Part shown: piece after piece, positions 9,601 through 16,344 of the stretch
Layout of the letters: each line of letters opens with the position of its first letter
How positions within the stretch are numbered: position 1 is the first letter of the stretch
Source of the DNA: Temnopleurus reevesii
Lineage: Eukaryota; Echinodermata; Echinoidea; Temnopleuroida; Temnopleuridae
DNA: 19,819 nt
Reading direction: 5' to 3'
NCBI GenBank assembly: GCA_036244855.1
Contig: BQKZ01005154.1
Coordinates: forward strand, 2,786 to 22,604
Program-made: the position numbers and the translations under genes
Notes under the pieces: model-generated
What the model saw: the letters and a program-made list of their open reading frames with translations, nothing else
What the model was told of the DNA's origin: nothing
Database searches by the model: none

Positions 9601-9690
9601 TTAAGCATGAGAGAACGACTGAGCGAGAGTCTAGTCAGTATCAGGGTCCCTCGCTCCATTGCAGATAGATTTCATAGAAGTGGTCATTGA
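508..9690 (+). CDS. PROM1-like: Prominin-family (CD133-like) membrane glycoprotein, C-terminal 367 residues in 11 exons
   Basis: Eleven exons join in frame: 508-605, 1740-1830, 2481-2627, 3840-3929, 4515-4598, 5993-6046, 6428-6508, 7219-7287, 7624-7713, 8482-8657 and 9567-9690. All use GT/AG junctions. The product collinearly matches the second extracellular loop, last membrane span and cytoplasmic tail of prominins. VIDDPAIWGG parallels the vertebrate 'VLDTP' region. The pair C..(17 residues)..C in GRCGIIRN...GALCLYLL parallels the conserved cysteines before the last span. NVFWFALSAIPFALIPNIVF followed by RFAKYIRR matches the last transmembrane helix and its basic stop-transfer. Four N-glycosylation sequons (NST, NIT, NVT, NLT) fit an extracellular loop. 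Prominins are pentaspan cholesterol-binding proteins of microvilli and cilia, so a role in membrane protrusions is inferred. The N-terminal ~500 residues are outside the window. Assignment to PROM1 versus another paralogue cannot be made; the family call is secure. Confidence 0.93.
641..843 (+). repeat. Degenerate (ATTT/ATTC)n low-complexity tract
   Basis: About 200 bases of imperfect ATTT, ATTC and ATCT tetranucleotides lie in the intron after exon a. A 105-codon frame over it is Phe/Ile/Ser/Leu-rich, reflecting only the repeat composition. The following 844-1739 is AT-rich intron with nothing recognisable. Confidence 0.9.
1740..1830 (+). CDS. Prominin-like exon b
   Basis: A pyrimidine-rich acceptor ends at 1739 (CGCAG) and the donor is CAG|GTAACA. 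The first base completes the split glutamine codon of the previous exon. It then reads SCQEDMTLFEVLDLQSSGIL and on to DIRQ, parallel to the 'DCKKN..TY.TLHLQNSFNI' region of vertebrate prominin-1. It ends at phase 0. Confidence 0.9.
2005..2134. mobile_element. 130-bp foldback MITE with TAA target-site duplication
   Basis: Two 54-base arms (2005-2058 and 2081-2134) are inverted repeats with one mismatch, separated by a 22-base loop. The termini are TGCCCTGGTCACATAGG. The element is flanked on both sides by TAA (2002-2004 and 2135-2137). A 3-bp TWA duplication is typical of PIF/Harbinger elements, so a Harbinger-type non-autonomous origin is inferred. It lies inside a prominin intron and has no coding capacity. 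Confidence 0.88.
2339..2359 (+). repeat. Poly-C run (21 C)
   Basis: A homopolymer run in the intron before exon c, preceded by GGGGGTGGC and CCCTCGACC text. The true length is uncertain because such runs assemble poorly. Confidence 0.85.
2481..2627 (+). CDS. Prominin-like exon c
   Basis: The acceptor is ATCGCAG and the donor is GAG|GTAGAG. It encodes 49 residues, from MLADLTSVYETVND to SSSNITQEILE, including an N-I-T sequon. An in-frame TAA at 2472-2474 rules out extension upstream. The frame stays open into the following GAT-rich intron up to a TGA at 3351-3353, which creates a spurious 290-codon reading frame. The next matching prominin exon (3840) shows the repeat is intronic. Confidence 0.88.
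2629..3775 (+). repeat. 1.15-kb (GAT)n / (TGA)n imperfect trinucleotide array
   Basis: Nearly the whole 1212-base intron between exons c and d is GAT/TGA triplet repeat with GGT, AAT and GAC variants. It includes pure runs of more than ten units at 3429-3457, 3535-3588 and 3628-3658. Reading frames over it encode poly-Asp, poly-Met, poly-His or poly-Ile depending on frame and are not genes. Interruptions (for example the unit repeated as GATGATCTGATAACTGAT at about 3459-3501) show local segmental duplication within the array. Confidence 0.95.
3840..3929 (+). CDS. Prominin-like exon d
   Basis: The acceptor is TTTTCTTACAG and the donor is CCT|GTAAGT. Thirty codons at phase 0/0 read MQDMLFHQVSITNVTNS onward to SGSFP, with an N-V-T sequon. 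The position corresponds to the 'CGIDRMNYDSYLAQ' stretch of prominin-1; similarity here is weak, but frame and spacing fit. Confidence 0.82.
3930..4514 (+). other. Intron d-e, with one unresolved base
   Basis: AT-rich intron. Position 4090 is N within a G-rich stretch (GGGGAGGGGGAGGGG), probably a one-base gap placeholder in a difficult run. No gene or clear repeat was seen. Confidence 0.5.
4515..4598 (+). CDS. Prominin-like exon e
   Basis: The acceptor is GCATGCTTTTAG and the donor is ACG|GTATGA. Twenty-eight codons at phase 0/0 read DLASDLRDLADELMMI onward to AINLT. This is amphipathic helical sequence matching the part of the second extracellular loop before 'VLPIEQSLSTL'. The terminal N-L-T sequon spans the junction with the next exon. 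Confidence 0.86.
4599..5992 (+). other. Intron e-f, mostly without recognisable content
   Basis: Apart from the tRNA-Lys-like relic and a palindrome near it (GGTTACCCTTAACC at about 5129-5142), this 1.4-kb AT-rich intron shows nothing I can identify. Confidence 0.5.
5055..5127 (-). pseudogene. Degenerate tRNA-Lys(CTT)-like sequence (tRNA pseudogene or SINE head)
   Basis: On the minus strand the region reads CTCAGTCGGTAGAGCATGGG, then ACTCTTAAT with a CTT anticodon, then GGGTTCGAGCCCC (a perfect B box) and TTGGGCG. This is the body of an animal tRNA-Lys. The 5' acceptor half is replaced (CACATTTT), so the acceptor stem cannot form, and the 3' anticodon arm reads TGTCA where TCCCA is needed to pair with TGGGA. 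About 30 bases past its 3' end is an A-rich tail (T-run on the + strand at 5019-5028), consistent with a retroposed copy or tRNA-derived SINE. Not a functional tRNA. Confidence 0.75.
5993..6046 (+). CDS. Prominin-like exon f (54 nt)
   Basis: The acceptor is TTTTCCCCACAG and the donor is GAG|GTAAGA. Eighteen codons at phase 0/0 read IVLLEAVSRLNSSIANIE, parallel to 'LYQSVKILQRTGNGLLE' of vertebrate prominin. This is a very short exon, found through its strong splice sites and frame. Confidence 0.84.
6428..6508 (+). CDS. Prominin-like exon g
   Basis: The acceptor is CATAATGCAG and the donor is CAG|GTACGC. Twenty-seven codons at phase 0/0 read AGSEVVSISVVNLADFIQ and then HDAGQVAIQ, corresponding to the 'RILASLDFAQNFI' region of the family. 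Confidence 0.84.
6711..6921. mobile_element. MITE family A, copy 1 (left end degraded)
   Basis: The stretch shares with copies 2 and 3 the core GTCAGTCCATCGTATGACC, TGCGTCTTTGTGCGTCAAGGGAG and the 3' arm GGGCCGATGCAGGCTAAAAA + CGCAAAGG. The core is itself an inverted repeat (GATCAGACAGTGAACTGAC against GTCAGTCCATCGTATGACC). The left terminus is diverged or missing. It lies in the intron after exon g. Confidence 0.75.
7219..7287 (+). CDS. Prominin-like exon h
   Basis: The acceptor is AAACCCAACAG and the donor is CGG|GTAAGA. Twenty-three codons at phase 0/0 read SLEAYIESIISLADQF then IDEVLRR, matching the helix 'IIGYFEHYLQWIEFSISEK' just before the conserved cysteine. Confidence 0.86.
7624..7713 (+). 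CDS. Prominin-like exon i (juxtamembrane cysteines)
   Basis: The acceptor is CGCTACAG and the donor is TTG|GTAAGA. Thirty codons at phase 0/0 read VQDDMGRCGIIRNIYDAL and then VGALCLYLLPGL. The two cysteines, 18 positions apart, match the conserved pair in 'ASCKPVATALD...FLCSY' of prominin-1. The hydrophobic end leads into the last transmembrane segment. Confidence 0.93.
8159..8404. mobile_element. MITE family A, copy 2 (~246 bp)
   Basis: The termini are inverted: GGCCGACTCACA at the left and TGTGCGTCGG at the right, continuing inward as TTTTTAGCCTGCGTCGGCCC against GGGCCGATGCAGGCTAAAAA. Further in, GACGGACAGC and GTGGACTAACGTTGGC pair with the GCGTCAGTCCACCG half, so the whole element folds back on itself. 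TAA occurs at both edges (8156-8158 and 8405-8407), but the exact target duplication is uncertain. No coding capacity. In the intron between exons i and j. Confidence 0.85.
8482..8657 (+). CDS. Prominin-like exon j (last transmembrane span and start of cytoplasmic tail)
   Basis: The acceptor is TATCTTCTCAG and the donor is ATC|GTAAGG. It begins NVFWFALSAIPFALIPNIVF, followed by NVRFAKYIRR, very close to vertebrate 'NLFWFGIG...LIFAVKLAKYYRR', then a Pro/Thr-rich cytoplasmic tail. Reading through the donor gives TCG followed by TAA, so an unspliced transcript would end immediately after this exon. Confidence 0.96.
8659..8676 (+). promoter_or_regulatory. Candidate intronic stop plus poly(A) signal (short prominin isoform)
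   Basis: If the exon j donor is not used, the codon after TCG (8656-8658) is TAA at 8659-8661. A canonical AATAAA follows at 8671-8676, with T-rich sequence after it (T7 near 8695). Together these could end a transcript and give a protein lacking the last 40 residues. The elements are directly seen; their use is inference. Confidence 0.35.
8743..8987. mobile_element. MITE family A, copy 3 (~245 bp)
   Basis: Same family as the element ending 338 bases upstream. It has GGCCGACTCACACCTTTGCG at the left and CGCAAAGATGTGAGGCGG at the right, with the inner palindrome ATGGACTGACGTTAGACTTG against GCGTCAGTCCACCAT. TTA lies immediately outside both edges (8740-8742 and 8988-8990), which suggests a TWA-type duplication as made by Harbinger-like transposases. 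In the intron between exons j and k. Confidence 0.86.
9284..9313 (+). repeat. (TG)n followed by G13
   Basis: A short dinucleotide repeat passes directly into a 13-base G run, in the last prominin intron. Confidence 0.9.
9567..9690 (+). CDS. Prominin-like terminal exon k (cytoplasmic C-terminus)
   Basis: A strong pyrimidine-rich acceptor (TTTAATTTTCAG) ends at 9566. The first base completes the split serine codon, then QNQGSASQGSPLSMRERL onward to the end RFHRSGH and TGA at 9688-9690. The segment is Ser/Arg-rich and lacks hydrophobic sequence, as expected for a cytoplasmic tail. Vertebrate prominins also end in a short, poorly conserved tail, so the exon rests mainly on splice phase and position. 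Confidence 0.85.
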
Positions 9691-10010
9691 CATGATCGAG
9701 GAAATATTTCGATGAAAAAAAAAAGATCTAAGAAGAAAAGTTAGAGAGAGGTTTAAAGTCCAAGAAAATTAGTCTTCCAATTAATTGAATGGTTTGCCAC
9801 GTACGGACAACGTTTGAATTTATGATGGAAACTCATTACACTATTTTAATTCCTTCTTAATGATGAAAATAATTTGATTTCCCTCGTAATAACAGCCCCA
9901 CATTGCTGCAAAATGATATATCTACGATTTTATATTATTTGATTACATTATTTGATTACAGAATTGTATATAGAATAAAACATGTATATAATATAACATA
10001 ACGTTGTGTT
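9691..10010 (+). other. 3' UTR of the prominin-like gene
   Basis: AT-rich sequence runs from the stop codon to the AATAAA at 9974-9979. The cleavage site probably lies 10-30 bases further, ahead of the GT-rich stretch at about 10002-10024. There is no open reading frame of note. Confidence 0.6.
9974..9979 (+). terminator. Canonical poly(A) signal AATAAA of the prominin-like gene
   Basis: AATAAA lies 284 bases after the stop codon. A GT-rich element (GTTGTGTTTAATGTAGTGTG) starts about 24 bases downstream, the usual arrangement for cleavage and polyadenylation. Confidence 0.7.
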
Positions 10011-10159
10011 TAATGTAGTGTGTATAACGTAAAGGCCTATATATGAACTCCTCAAGAAACTTTAAAGACTGAAGTTTACGGATGCATAGCAAAATATAGA
10101 ATTCGCTTACTGATTATGAAAAAAATTGTCAACTTCCCTTAAAATAATGACACCCGCTC

Positions 10160-10482
10160 CCACAGAGTGGAGAGGGGGTGGAGATCCCCCCCCCCCCCCC
10201 CCCNAATGAGATGTGAAAGGGAGAGGAGGTGGGGGAGTGGATGATAGATGGAGAAGGGGAAAGGGGCATGGGAGAAGAAAAAGGGATGGAGGAGGATATG
10301 GTAGAAGAAGATGGAGAAAGGGGGCAGTAGATGGAAGAACGGGAGAAGATGGAGGAGGGAACAAGAGAGGGTAGGACGGGGAGGGGATATAGGGGGGATT
10401 ATAGAAGCGGAAATGGGCAAGAGATGATGTTAGGTTGGGTAGGGAGATGTAGGAAGTCGGTGGAGAGGGTGGATGAGATGGT

Positions 10483-10515
<33 letters not shown>

Positions 10516-10840
10516 GAGTGAAGGAGATTAAGGAAGGGGATGAGATGGAGGAAGGGGCAGAGATAGGAGAAGGCGAGAAGAGATCGTCGGGGGTAATGGT
10601 AATGGGAGATGGGGGAATAGTTATAGGAGATGGACAAAGGCAAGGGTGATGGAGGAAGGGGGTGGCAGATGAAAAAGGGGAAATAGAGCGGTGTAGCTAT
10701 AGGACAAGGAAAGAGGCCGGGGAGATATAGGAAGGGGAAACGAAGAAGAACCCGAAGAGACGGTCGAGGAGATAGGGGCAGAACAAGGGAAACGAGATGG
10801 CGGAAGTAGAAGAGGGAGGAGATGAAAGAAATTGGATCTC
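10160..10840 (+). repeat. Polypurine (G/A-rich) tract, about 680 bp
   Basis: Almost pure purine on the + strand, built on GGGAGA, GGAGAA, GAAGGGG-type units with interspersed T. It includes a C18 run at 10186-10203 next to an N (10204) and a G32 run at 10483-10514. Long Pro/Ser/Phe-rich frames on the minus strand result from this composition and have no conserved domain. It lies between the two convergent genes. Confidence 0.92.
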
Positions 10841-11410
10841 TTCTCTTCACTCTTCTTTGCTCGTCTCTTTCCTTCACTTCCCTTTCCTTCCTTTGTATTC
10901 CACTCTCTTTTCTTCTCTATTCTTCTCTTCCCTTATCTTTTCTTATATTATCTTCTCTTTCCTTCTCTTATCTTCTCCCCTTTATCATTGTCTTCCCTTC
11001 TATTGTCTTCCCTTCTTTTTCACTTCTCTTCCCTCATTTTTCTTTATAATTGTTTTTATCTTCCCTTCCATAATCTTCTTTTCCCTTCTCTTATCTTCTC
11101 CTCGTCTCTTTTCTCTTGTCTTCACTATTCTTCACTTCTACCTCACCTTCAATTGTCCTATTTTCTCTTATGTTCCCCTCTTTTCTTTTTCACTCACTTC
11201 TTTTCTTATATACCACTTCTCTTCCTTTGCCTACCCTTCTCTCATAGTGTCTTCCCTTCTTTTATTTTCTATTCTCTTTCATTCTCTTATATATATATAC
11301 ATTGTACTTGTATACCCTTCAGTGTCTTCTTTTCTCTTCCCCAATCTTCTTTTCACTTCTCTCTTCCTTTCTGTCATCTTCTCTTCCTTCTCTTCTCTTC
11401 TCTTCAATTT
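10841..11410 (+). repeat. Polypyrimidine (TTCTC/TTCCC)n tract, about 570 bp
   Basis: Directly after the purine tract the + strand switches to pyrimidine-rich TTCTCTTCCC, TTATCTTCTC-type pentamer and decamer units. Phe/Ser/Leu-rich frames of up to 210 codons here are compositional artefacts. The tract ends at about 11410 (TTCTCTTCTCTTCAATTTTG). Confidence 0.92.
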
Positions 11411-12221
11411 TGAAACCAACTCCTCTTAAGTTCACTGACTACACTTCAAAAAACCATTTCATAACGACATGTGGTTTCTGCATCACAAACAAGGCGCGAA
11501 TTGAAATACAATGTACAGAATAACCATGTTACATCAAATAATGGCATTGAGTTGGTTTTATTTGGTGCGTGAATGGTGAGGAAGTAGTATAAAATGATAA
11601 CTGACTGAATATCAAATATGTTGAGAGCCAAAAAGCTGTCCATGCATCAAGTACAGGGCACTTGAACATGAATATAGATAGAGATATATCGTTGTAAGGC
11701 CTCCTGGCTCTGTTTACACAAAATACAATTACATTCACAATATCTATTACTGACTTCCGTATTCAGTTTTGGTTTCACAGCTGTGCTTTGTGATGTGTAA
11801 GTGAATGCTTGGATAACAATTAGTACTTACATTTACCACACTAACAACGCACAGAAGCCCAATTTTATTCAATTTGTGGGAAATAGCTATAGAAAGTCAC
11901 TTTTTAATAACTATAAAAACAGGAGGATATAACTGTTTTTTTTTCTTGATAGCCATTCAAGTGATTCTGACAGGAAAGATAATTGATGGTGAGCTTAGAA
12001 ATAAAATTACATCTGGATAAATATAATGAAGAAAATGGATACATATAATTTTCTTGAATTGACAAGGATATAGAACATTTATATCAAATATTCATATTCC
12101 TTATAGGACACATTTTGGAAACCACAATTATTTCCAATTGATGAAAGATACTTGTATACACATGTAAATCATGAATAAGATTGAGGAAAAAACTTTTCCG
12201 TATATATTGGCCAATCACATT
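11411..12221. other. Intergenic, nothing recognised
   Basis: AT-rich unique-looking sequence. Reading frames are short (under 75 codons), without codon bias or any family I know. Confidence 0.5.
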
Positions 12222-12461
12222 GGGTGACTTCAAGTACGGTGTTGAACGCTGGTGTTGGTGTTGCAGCAAAACCAACACCAGCCTCAACACCAAACTTGAA
12301 GTCTGTCGGTGTTTGGGGTAGACCTCGCAAGATTCTGACGAATTTCCGGTCGTTTCTGTATCACTTCTGTAAAGTGAACAACGGTGTTTGAGCTCGGTTT
12401 ATGGACTGTTCTGCTCTCTCAACACCAACACCAACACCGAACACCGTACTTGAAGTCACCC
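12222..12461. mobile_element. 240-bp MITE with ATT target-site duplication
   Basis: The termini GGGTGACTTCAAGTACGGTG and CACCGTACTTGAAGTCACCC are perfect inverted repeats over at least 22 bases, then continue as imperfect TTGGTGTTGGTGTTG-like arms. ATT flanks both ends (12219-12221 and 12462-12464). A second, internal reverse copy of the arm (CAACACCAAACTTGAAGTC at about 12284-12302) allows an alternative, shorter foldback with the left arm. No coding capacity. The transposase superfamily cannot be named with confidence. Confidence 0.85.
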
Positions 12462-12627
12462 ATTGTCTCTTGCTTCAAACTCATGACAGGCATCTCTACC
12501 CAAGTTGTATCTCTTGGGACCACAGCAATCTTTTATACGTGAAATTTGATTTAAAATAATACAGGTTTTAAAATTTAATTACAGCAAAAATCCTCAATTT
12601 TGACGAATATTTGACTTTGAGAAGTTT

Positions 12628-12794
12628 TGGCTGTTGCTAGAAAATTACAATAGATGGCAACTTACAGTTTATCTGCACGGGAAAATGGAAGTCACATCTT
12701 ATTAGAAGCACAGGACATGCAAGAATCACAATAAATTCATCAATTTGCAACTGATTTGCAGTTGATTTACAAATGATTGCAACAACCCCTAAGG
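12628..12794. mobile_element. Repeat family B, diverged copy
   Basis: The right part (GCAACTGATTTGCAGTTGAT, GATTGCAACAACCCCTAAGG) closely matches the right end of the copy ending at 14284. The left part (GGCTGTTGCTAG...ATTACAATAGATGGCAACTT) matches more loosely. The middle shares the GCACGGGAAAATG...CACAT motif in inverted orientation. Family membership is by eye only. Confidence 0.6.
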
Positions 12795-14099
12795 CAGAAT
12801 TGACAGTGGTCTATTTGACAAACAATGATAAACACCGTACAGGGGCAGTCATCTTTCCTTAATTCAATCTCTTATGACTCTTAGGAAATCCATTTGTATA
12901 ATTCAGTTGAATAAATTGAAATTATAAATAAAATTATATGACCTCATAGAAGCTCAACTTGGACAGAGTTGATTATACCAAATGACGAGTCAAAGTTCTA
13001 AAGTAAGCTGCAAATTAAAGAAACAATATTTAGAACTTATGAATAAGGTAATTTACAGGTCCAAATTAGTTGTATCTTATTGTATCGCAGCTTTTATAGA
13101 ACAAAGTTTCAATAAAAAGAGCTAATTTTCACGATTCAAAGGACCAAACTATAATGAGGCTTAGCTGTATATTACAGCGGTATCAAGGTGACAAATATTT
13201 TTTTTAACATCATGTAAATAGGTGGGATTAGTAATAGATGCAAATTCTATGCATTTTTTTACACAAGAAGGTTGTTCATGACGACTCAAAAGCTTTCCAC
13301 AGCATCAAGTTTTTGTGATGCTCTCACTAATAAGCATTTACAGAACATTCTTATTTGAGCTTCAATTCTCAATATTTTGGAAAAGACGACTCTAGAAATC
13401 CCTTTTCCACACAGTTCATCATTATGACATAAATACATTGTATGACACAAACAAAATCAGGATACCATTTGGCACATTACTTTCAGTGTATCGTACACTG
13501 TAGTAAAGACCCAAAGCACAAACTGATAACATTCTCCCACAATTGGTATAAACATATCATGTTTCTCTTCTGACAAATAAGACAGCTACTGTACATTGCC
13601 ATGGAATGTAACAGTGTTATCAACCCTTAATTGCTTCCTGTATTGTTCTATGAATAGTACACGTATCCGCAAGGTACGATAATAACACCTAAAATGAAAA
13701 GACTTGCCTACCCATCAATTGAAAAAGCTAACGTTTCAAGGGTTCTAAACATTAATGACCAGAAAGGTCATGTCCCCAAAACTAGATGCTGCTTTTCTTT
13801 CCAGCACATCTCCTGTACAGATATTTCATCTTTTTTATTCGGGAGTGGAGATTCATATCTACATGTATTAAAAAACAATAAACCACTTCCCCACCCCTCG
13901 CCCCCCCCCCCCCAAAAAAAAAAAAAGAGGAGACAAAAAAAAAACTAATGGGCATCAGATGTAGCTGGGAGAAATATGGATATAAACCTGTGATAATAGG
14001 CAGACCAGCTGTCCATACAATTTCCTGAAAATACGAACATAGAATCAATAAGTTTTTAGGCCTCATTTGAAAATTAACCTTCAGGAAAATTCTCCTGAC
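12795..14099. other. Intergenic DNA with a C13A13 homopolymer junction
   Basis: AT-rich and non-coding as far as I can tell. The only clear feature is a run of 13 C directly followed by 13 A (13901-13926), which generates proline- and lysine-rich frames. The first TTTATT (AATAAA on the minus strand) I find downstream of the lengsin stop is at 13834-13839. If used, it would give an unusually long 3' UTR of about 1.1 kb. Confidence 0.45.
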
Positions 14100-14284
14100 C
14101 AAGGGGGTGTTGCTCAAAAGTTGCAATTGATCGCACGTTGCAGTTGATGGGAACATGCCAATCAAAATCATTGTTTCATGGGCATCTTGTCAAATGCAAA
14201 TCCCGTGCACGAATGAAAATGTGTGTTACAATTTGCAAATTTGCAGTTGATTTGCAGTTGATTTCAAACAACAACCCCTTAGAT
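14100..14284. mobile_element. Repeat family B copy (about 185 bp MITE)
   Basis: The ends AGGGGGTGTTGCTCAAAAGT and TTTCAAACAACAACCCCTTA are imperfect inverted repeats. Subterminal TTGCAATTGATCGCA and TTTGCAGTTGATTTGCAGTT motifs also repeat. The interior contains GAATGAAAATGTGTGTTACA, shared in reverse with the copy at 18131. Non-autonomous, no coding capacity. Confidence 0.75.
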
Positions 14285-14978
14285 CCAGTTAAGAATTTGC
14301 TTGCAGAAATGACCTTGTATACTATAGGCCCTCATAACCTTCTTCAAAACAGAATAAAATTTTTCAACAAATAAACAATTATGTATACTGTGCAATATCT
14401 TTAGACGTGCAGGCACTTTGTTATATATCAAAATTAATTAGCACACAAACGTGGATAGTACTTTCATATCTATGAACTATCTTACAAACATTAAAATAAA
14501 ACATCAATAATTGGCGAACTATTCTGCAATATGAAATATCAAATAATATTCATATTTGTGATGTATATAATGTGTAAATTGCAAGATTATCTAAATACAA
14601 AAATCTGTAAAATATACAGTACACATCTTCAAGTTTAAGAACAAATTAAAAGGAGAATATTGGCGTAAGTGTAAATAAGGCTAAAAAAAAAAGCCAAACC
14701 TGCATTTCGAACCATAAAAAAAAGACACTTTTCAAACACACTTAATATTTTCCACAGTATATCTATCAAAATATTTGCATCATAATTAAAAAAAAAAGAA
14801 TGTTATTCTTACCACTTAAACTTTAGGTGAATTCATAGTGCTATTCAATGTTTTTGTAATAGGTGAAGTGCTCAGGCGTTTCCTTTTCAAGTGAATGAAC
14901 AAATTTCTATGAAAGTTTCTTTTGTGAATCAAATGTGGTGCATGCTCATCTCTTACAAGAAAATGTAAGTATGTTACT
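14285..14978 (-). other. Region 3' of the lengsin-like CDS (probable 3' UTR and flank)
   Basis: Very AT-rich sequence immediately downstream of the lengsin-like stop on the minus strand. By eye I find no AATAAA or ATTAAA on the minus strand here, so the transcript end is undetermined. Confidence 0.4.
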
Positions 14979-16325
14979 CTAGATATTATCAAAATACATA
15001 CTATGTTCCCAAGACTCCCCATCTAAACTTCCAGCTTTTCTAGCCTGCCGAGCATCATTACATTCATGCCTTTTTGCTGCAAGGAAATAATTGACAAAGT
15101 CTTTACCTAAAGCATTCAGAATTACTTCATCTGTCTCTAATACCTCCATAGCCTGCTCTAGTGATAGTGGTAGCTCTGGTAATTCAAAAGAATCCTTATA
15201 AGCAGATCCTTCTATAGACGCTCTAAGTGGTATATCAGTGAGCAAGCCATCTAAACCAGCAGCAACCGTTGCTGCCATGACAACGTACGCATTGCTGGCG
15301 CTTGATGGAATGCGGTTCTCGATGATGGTTCGCTTGGGGCCGTTTAGTTTAACCCGGATGGCACATGTGCTGTTTTTGACCCCCCAGGAGCAGTTGATTG
15401 GAGCGAGCGATGAGGGAGAGGACTCATAGCGACTGTAGCAGTTCACTGTTGGTGCCATGAGCGCTGTTATGGCCTGAGCATGGGATAGTATCCCTGCCAT
15501 CCATTTCTGACAGGTGTTTGAGAGGTTATTTTCCTCCGACGGGTCAAGGACAATGCACTTGTGGTCCTGTACGCTCCAGAGAGAATGGCACATGTACGTG
15601 GCACTGCCTCGGTGTTCCGTCCAGGGCTTCGTCATGAAGGTCGCCACAAAGCCGTTCCTTGTGGCCAACTCTTTCACCGTTGATTTGAAGGTGTAGGAAT
15701 TATCAGCCGCTCCCACGCCAAATGCGGCTTTGTACGTAACTCTGATTTGACCAGGAGCATCTAATGTCTCAATGCTCTCCACATCCACCCCTACTCTGGG
15801 TAGACATGCCAAAAGAAGATTGATGAAGGCTTCCAACTTACATAGTCTACTGGTCGCTGCGTAGTTGTGGCTCTTCTCCGCCGGCTCTCCAGTCTTCTCA
15901 TCGACCAAGTAGAACTCATGCACGAATGATGAAAGAAGGGACACGCCATACTCCGTAAGCTGATCAAGAAGCCTTCGTGCATTGTGCCTTGGATACTGCT
16001 GAAGATGCTCTCCATTGACGGTGGGCTCTACAAGGATTCTCGCAGTGCTCTGACACCACACTAGGTTCTGGAACGTCTCGTAAATTGGGTACGTCACAGC
16101 TTCATCCCCGTCATCTAGCAAACCACTATCAGGGAACTTATTCCCCTTGGGATCTAGAACCAGAGCGAGCAGGTTGAAACTCGATCCATGGACGGCTTTG
16201 TCCTTGAAGTGTCTCGATGTGATGAGCCTGCTATGCCCTATACCATGGATGTCAACCAGCTCAAAACGAATTGCTGCAATTTTGCTCTGCACAATCAAAG
16301 CAAGCACTTTGTCTATTCCTGACAT
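14979..16325 (-). CDS. LGSN: Lengsin-like glutamine-synthetase-fold protein (probable pseudoenzyme), 448 aa
   Basis: A single uninterrupted frame of 448 codons. Residues ~16-95 form the GS beta-grasp domain (FELVDIHGIGHSRLI). Residues ~113-440 form the catalytic domain, with ARRLLDQL, SFVHEFYLVD (133-142), DAPGQIRVTYK (189-199), KELATRNGFVATFMTKP (218-234), GSATYMCHSLW (240-250), APTVNCYSRY (291-300), IIENR (334-338) and the family-typical NAYVVMAATVAAGLDGL (345-361). The sequence follows vertebrate lengsin throughout. Compared with active type-I GS, several metal and ammonia-site residues look replaced (V135, about T187, R195, M245), while E137, H247, R299, E336 and R338 are kept. Lengsin is a lens protein reported to lack GS activity; a non-enzymatic role here is inference. 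The start is fixed by an in-frame TGA four codons upstream, in the same exon. An active GS-I-like enzyme is less likely. Confidence 0.93.
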   Translation of the reverse strand: MSGIDKVLALIVQSKIAAIRFELVDIHGIGHSRLITSRHFKDKAVHGSSFNLLALVLDPKGNKFPDSGLLDDGDEAVTYPIYETFQNLVWCQSTARILVEPTVNGEHLQQYPRHNARRLLDQLTEYGVSLLSSFVHEFYLVDEKTGEPAEKSHNYAATSRLCKLEAFINLLLACLPRVGVDVESIETLDAPGQIRVTYKAAFGVGAADNSYTFKSTVKELATRNGFVATFMTKPWTEHRGSATYMCHSLWSVQDHKCIVLDPSEENNLSNTCQKWMAGILSHAQAITALMAPTVNCYSRYESSPSSLAPINCSWGVKNSTCAIRVKLNGPKRTIIENRIPSSASNAYVVMAATVAAGLDGLLTDIPLRASIEGSAYKDSFELPELPLSLEQAMEVLETDEVILNALGKDFVNYFLAAKRHECNDARQARKAGSLDGESWEHSMYFDNI

Positions 16326-16344
16326 TTTGGAGGTTGCTCAACAG
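16326..16344 (-). other. 5' UTR part of the lengsin-like coding exon
   Basis: Nineteen untranslated bases lie between the acceptor and the ATG (CTGTTGAGCAACCTCCAAA then ATG). They carry an in-frame TGA, so the protein cannot start upstream in this exon. Confidence 0.7.

Noticed and set aside
10107..10877. 256-codon Pro/Ser/Phe-rich minus-strand frame
   Set aside because: It spans the G32 and C18 runs and an N, and follows the polypurine composition exactly, with no domain or splice context.
10797..11429. 210-codon Phe/Ser/Leu-rich frame resembling a membrane protein
   Set aside because: Hydrophobicity comes from TTC/TCT/CTT codons of the pyrimidine repeat. Two frames overlap with equally 'good' sequence, a sign of repeat bias.
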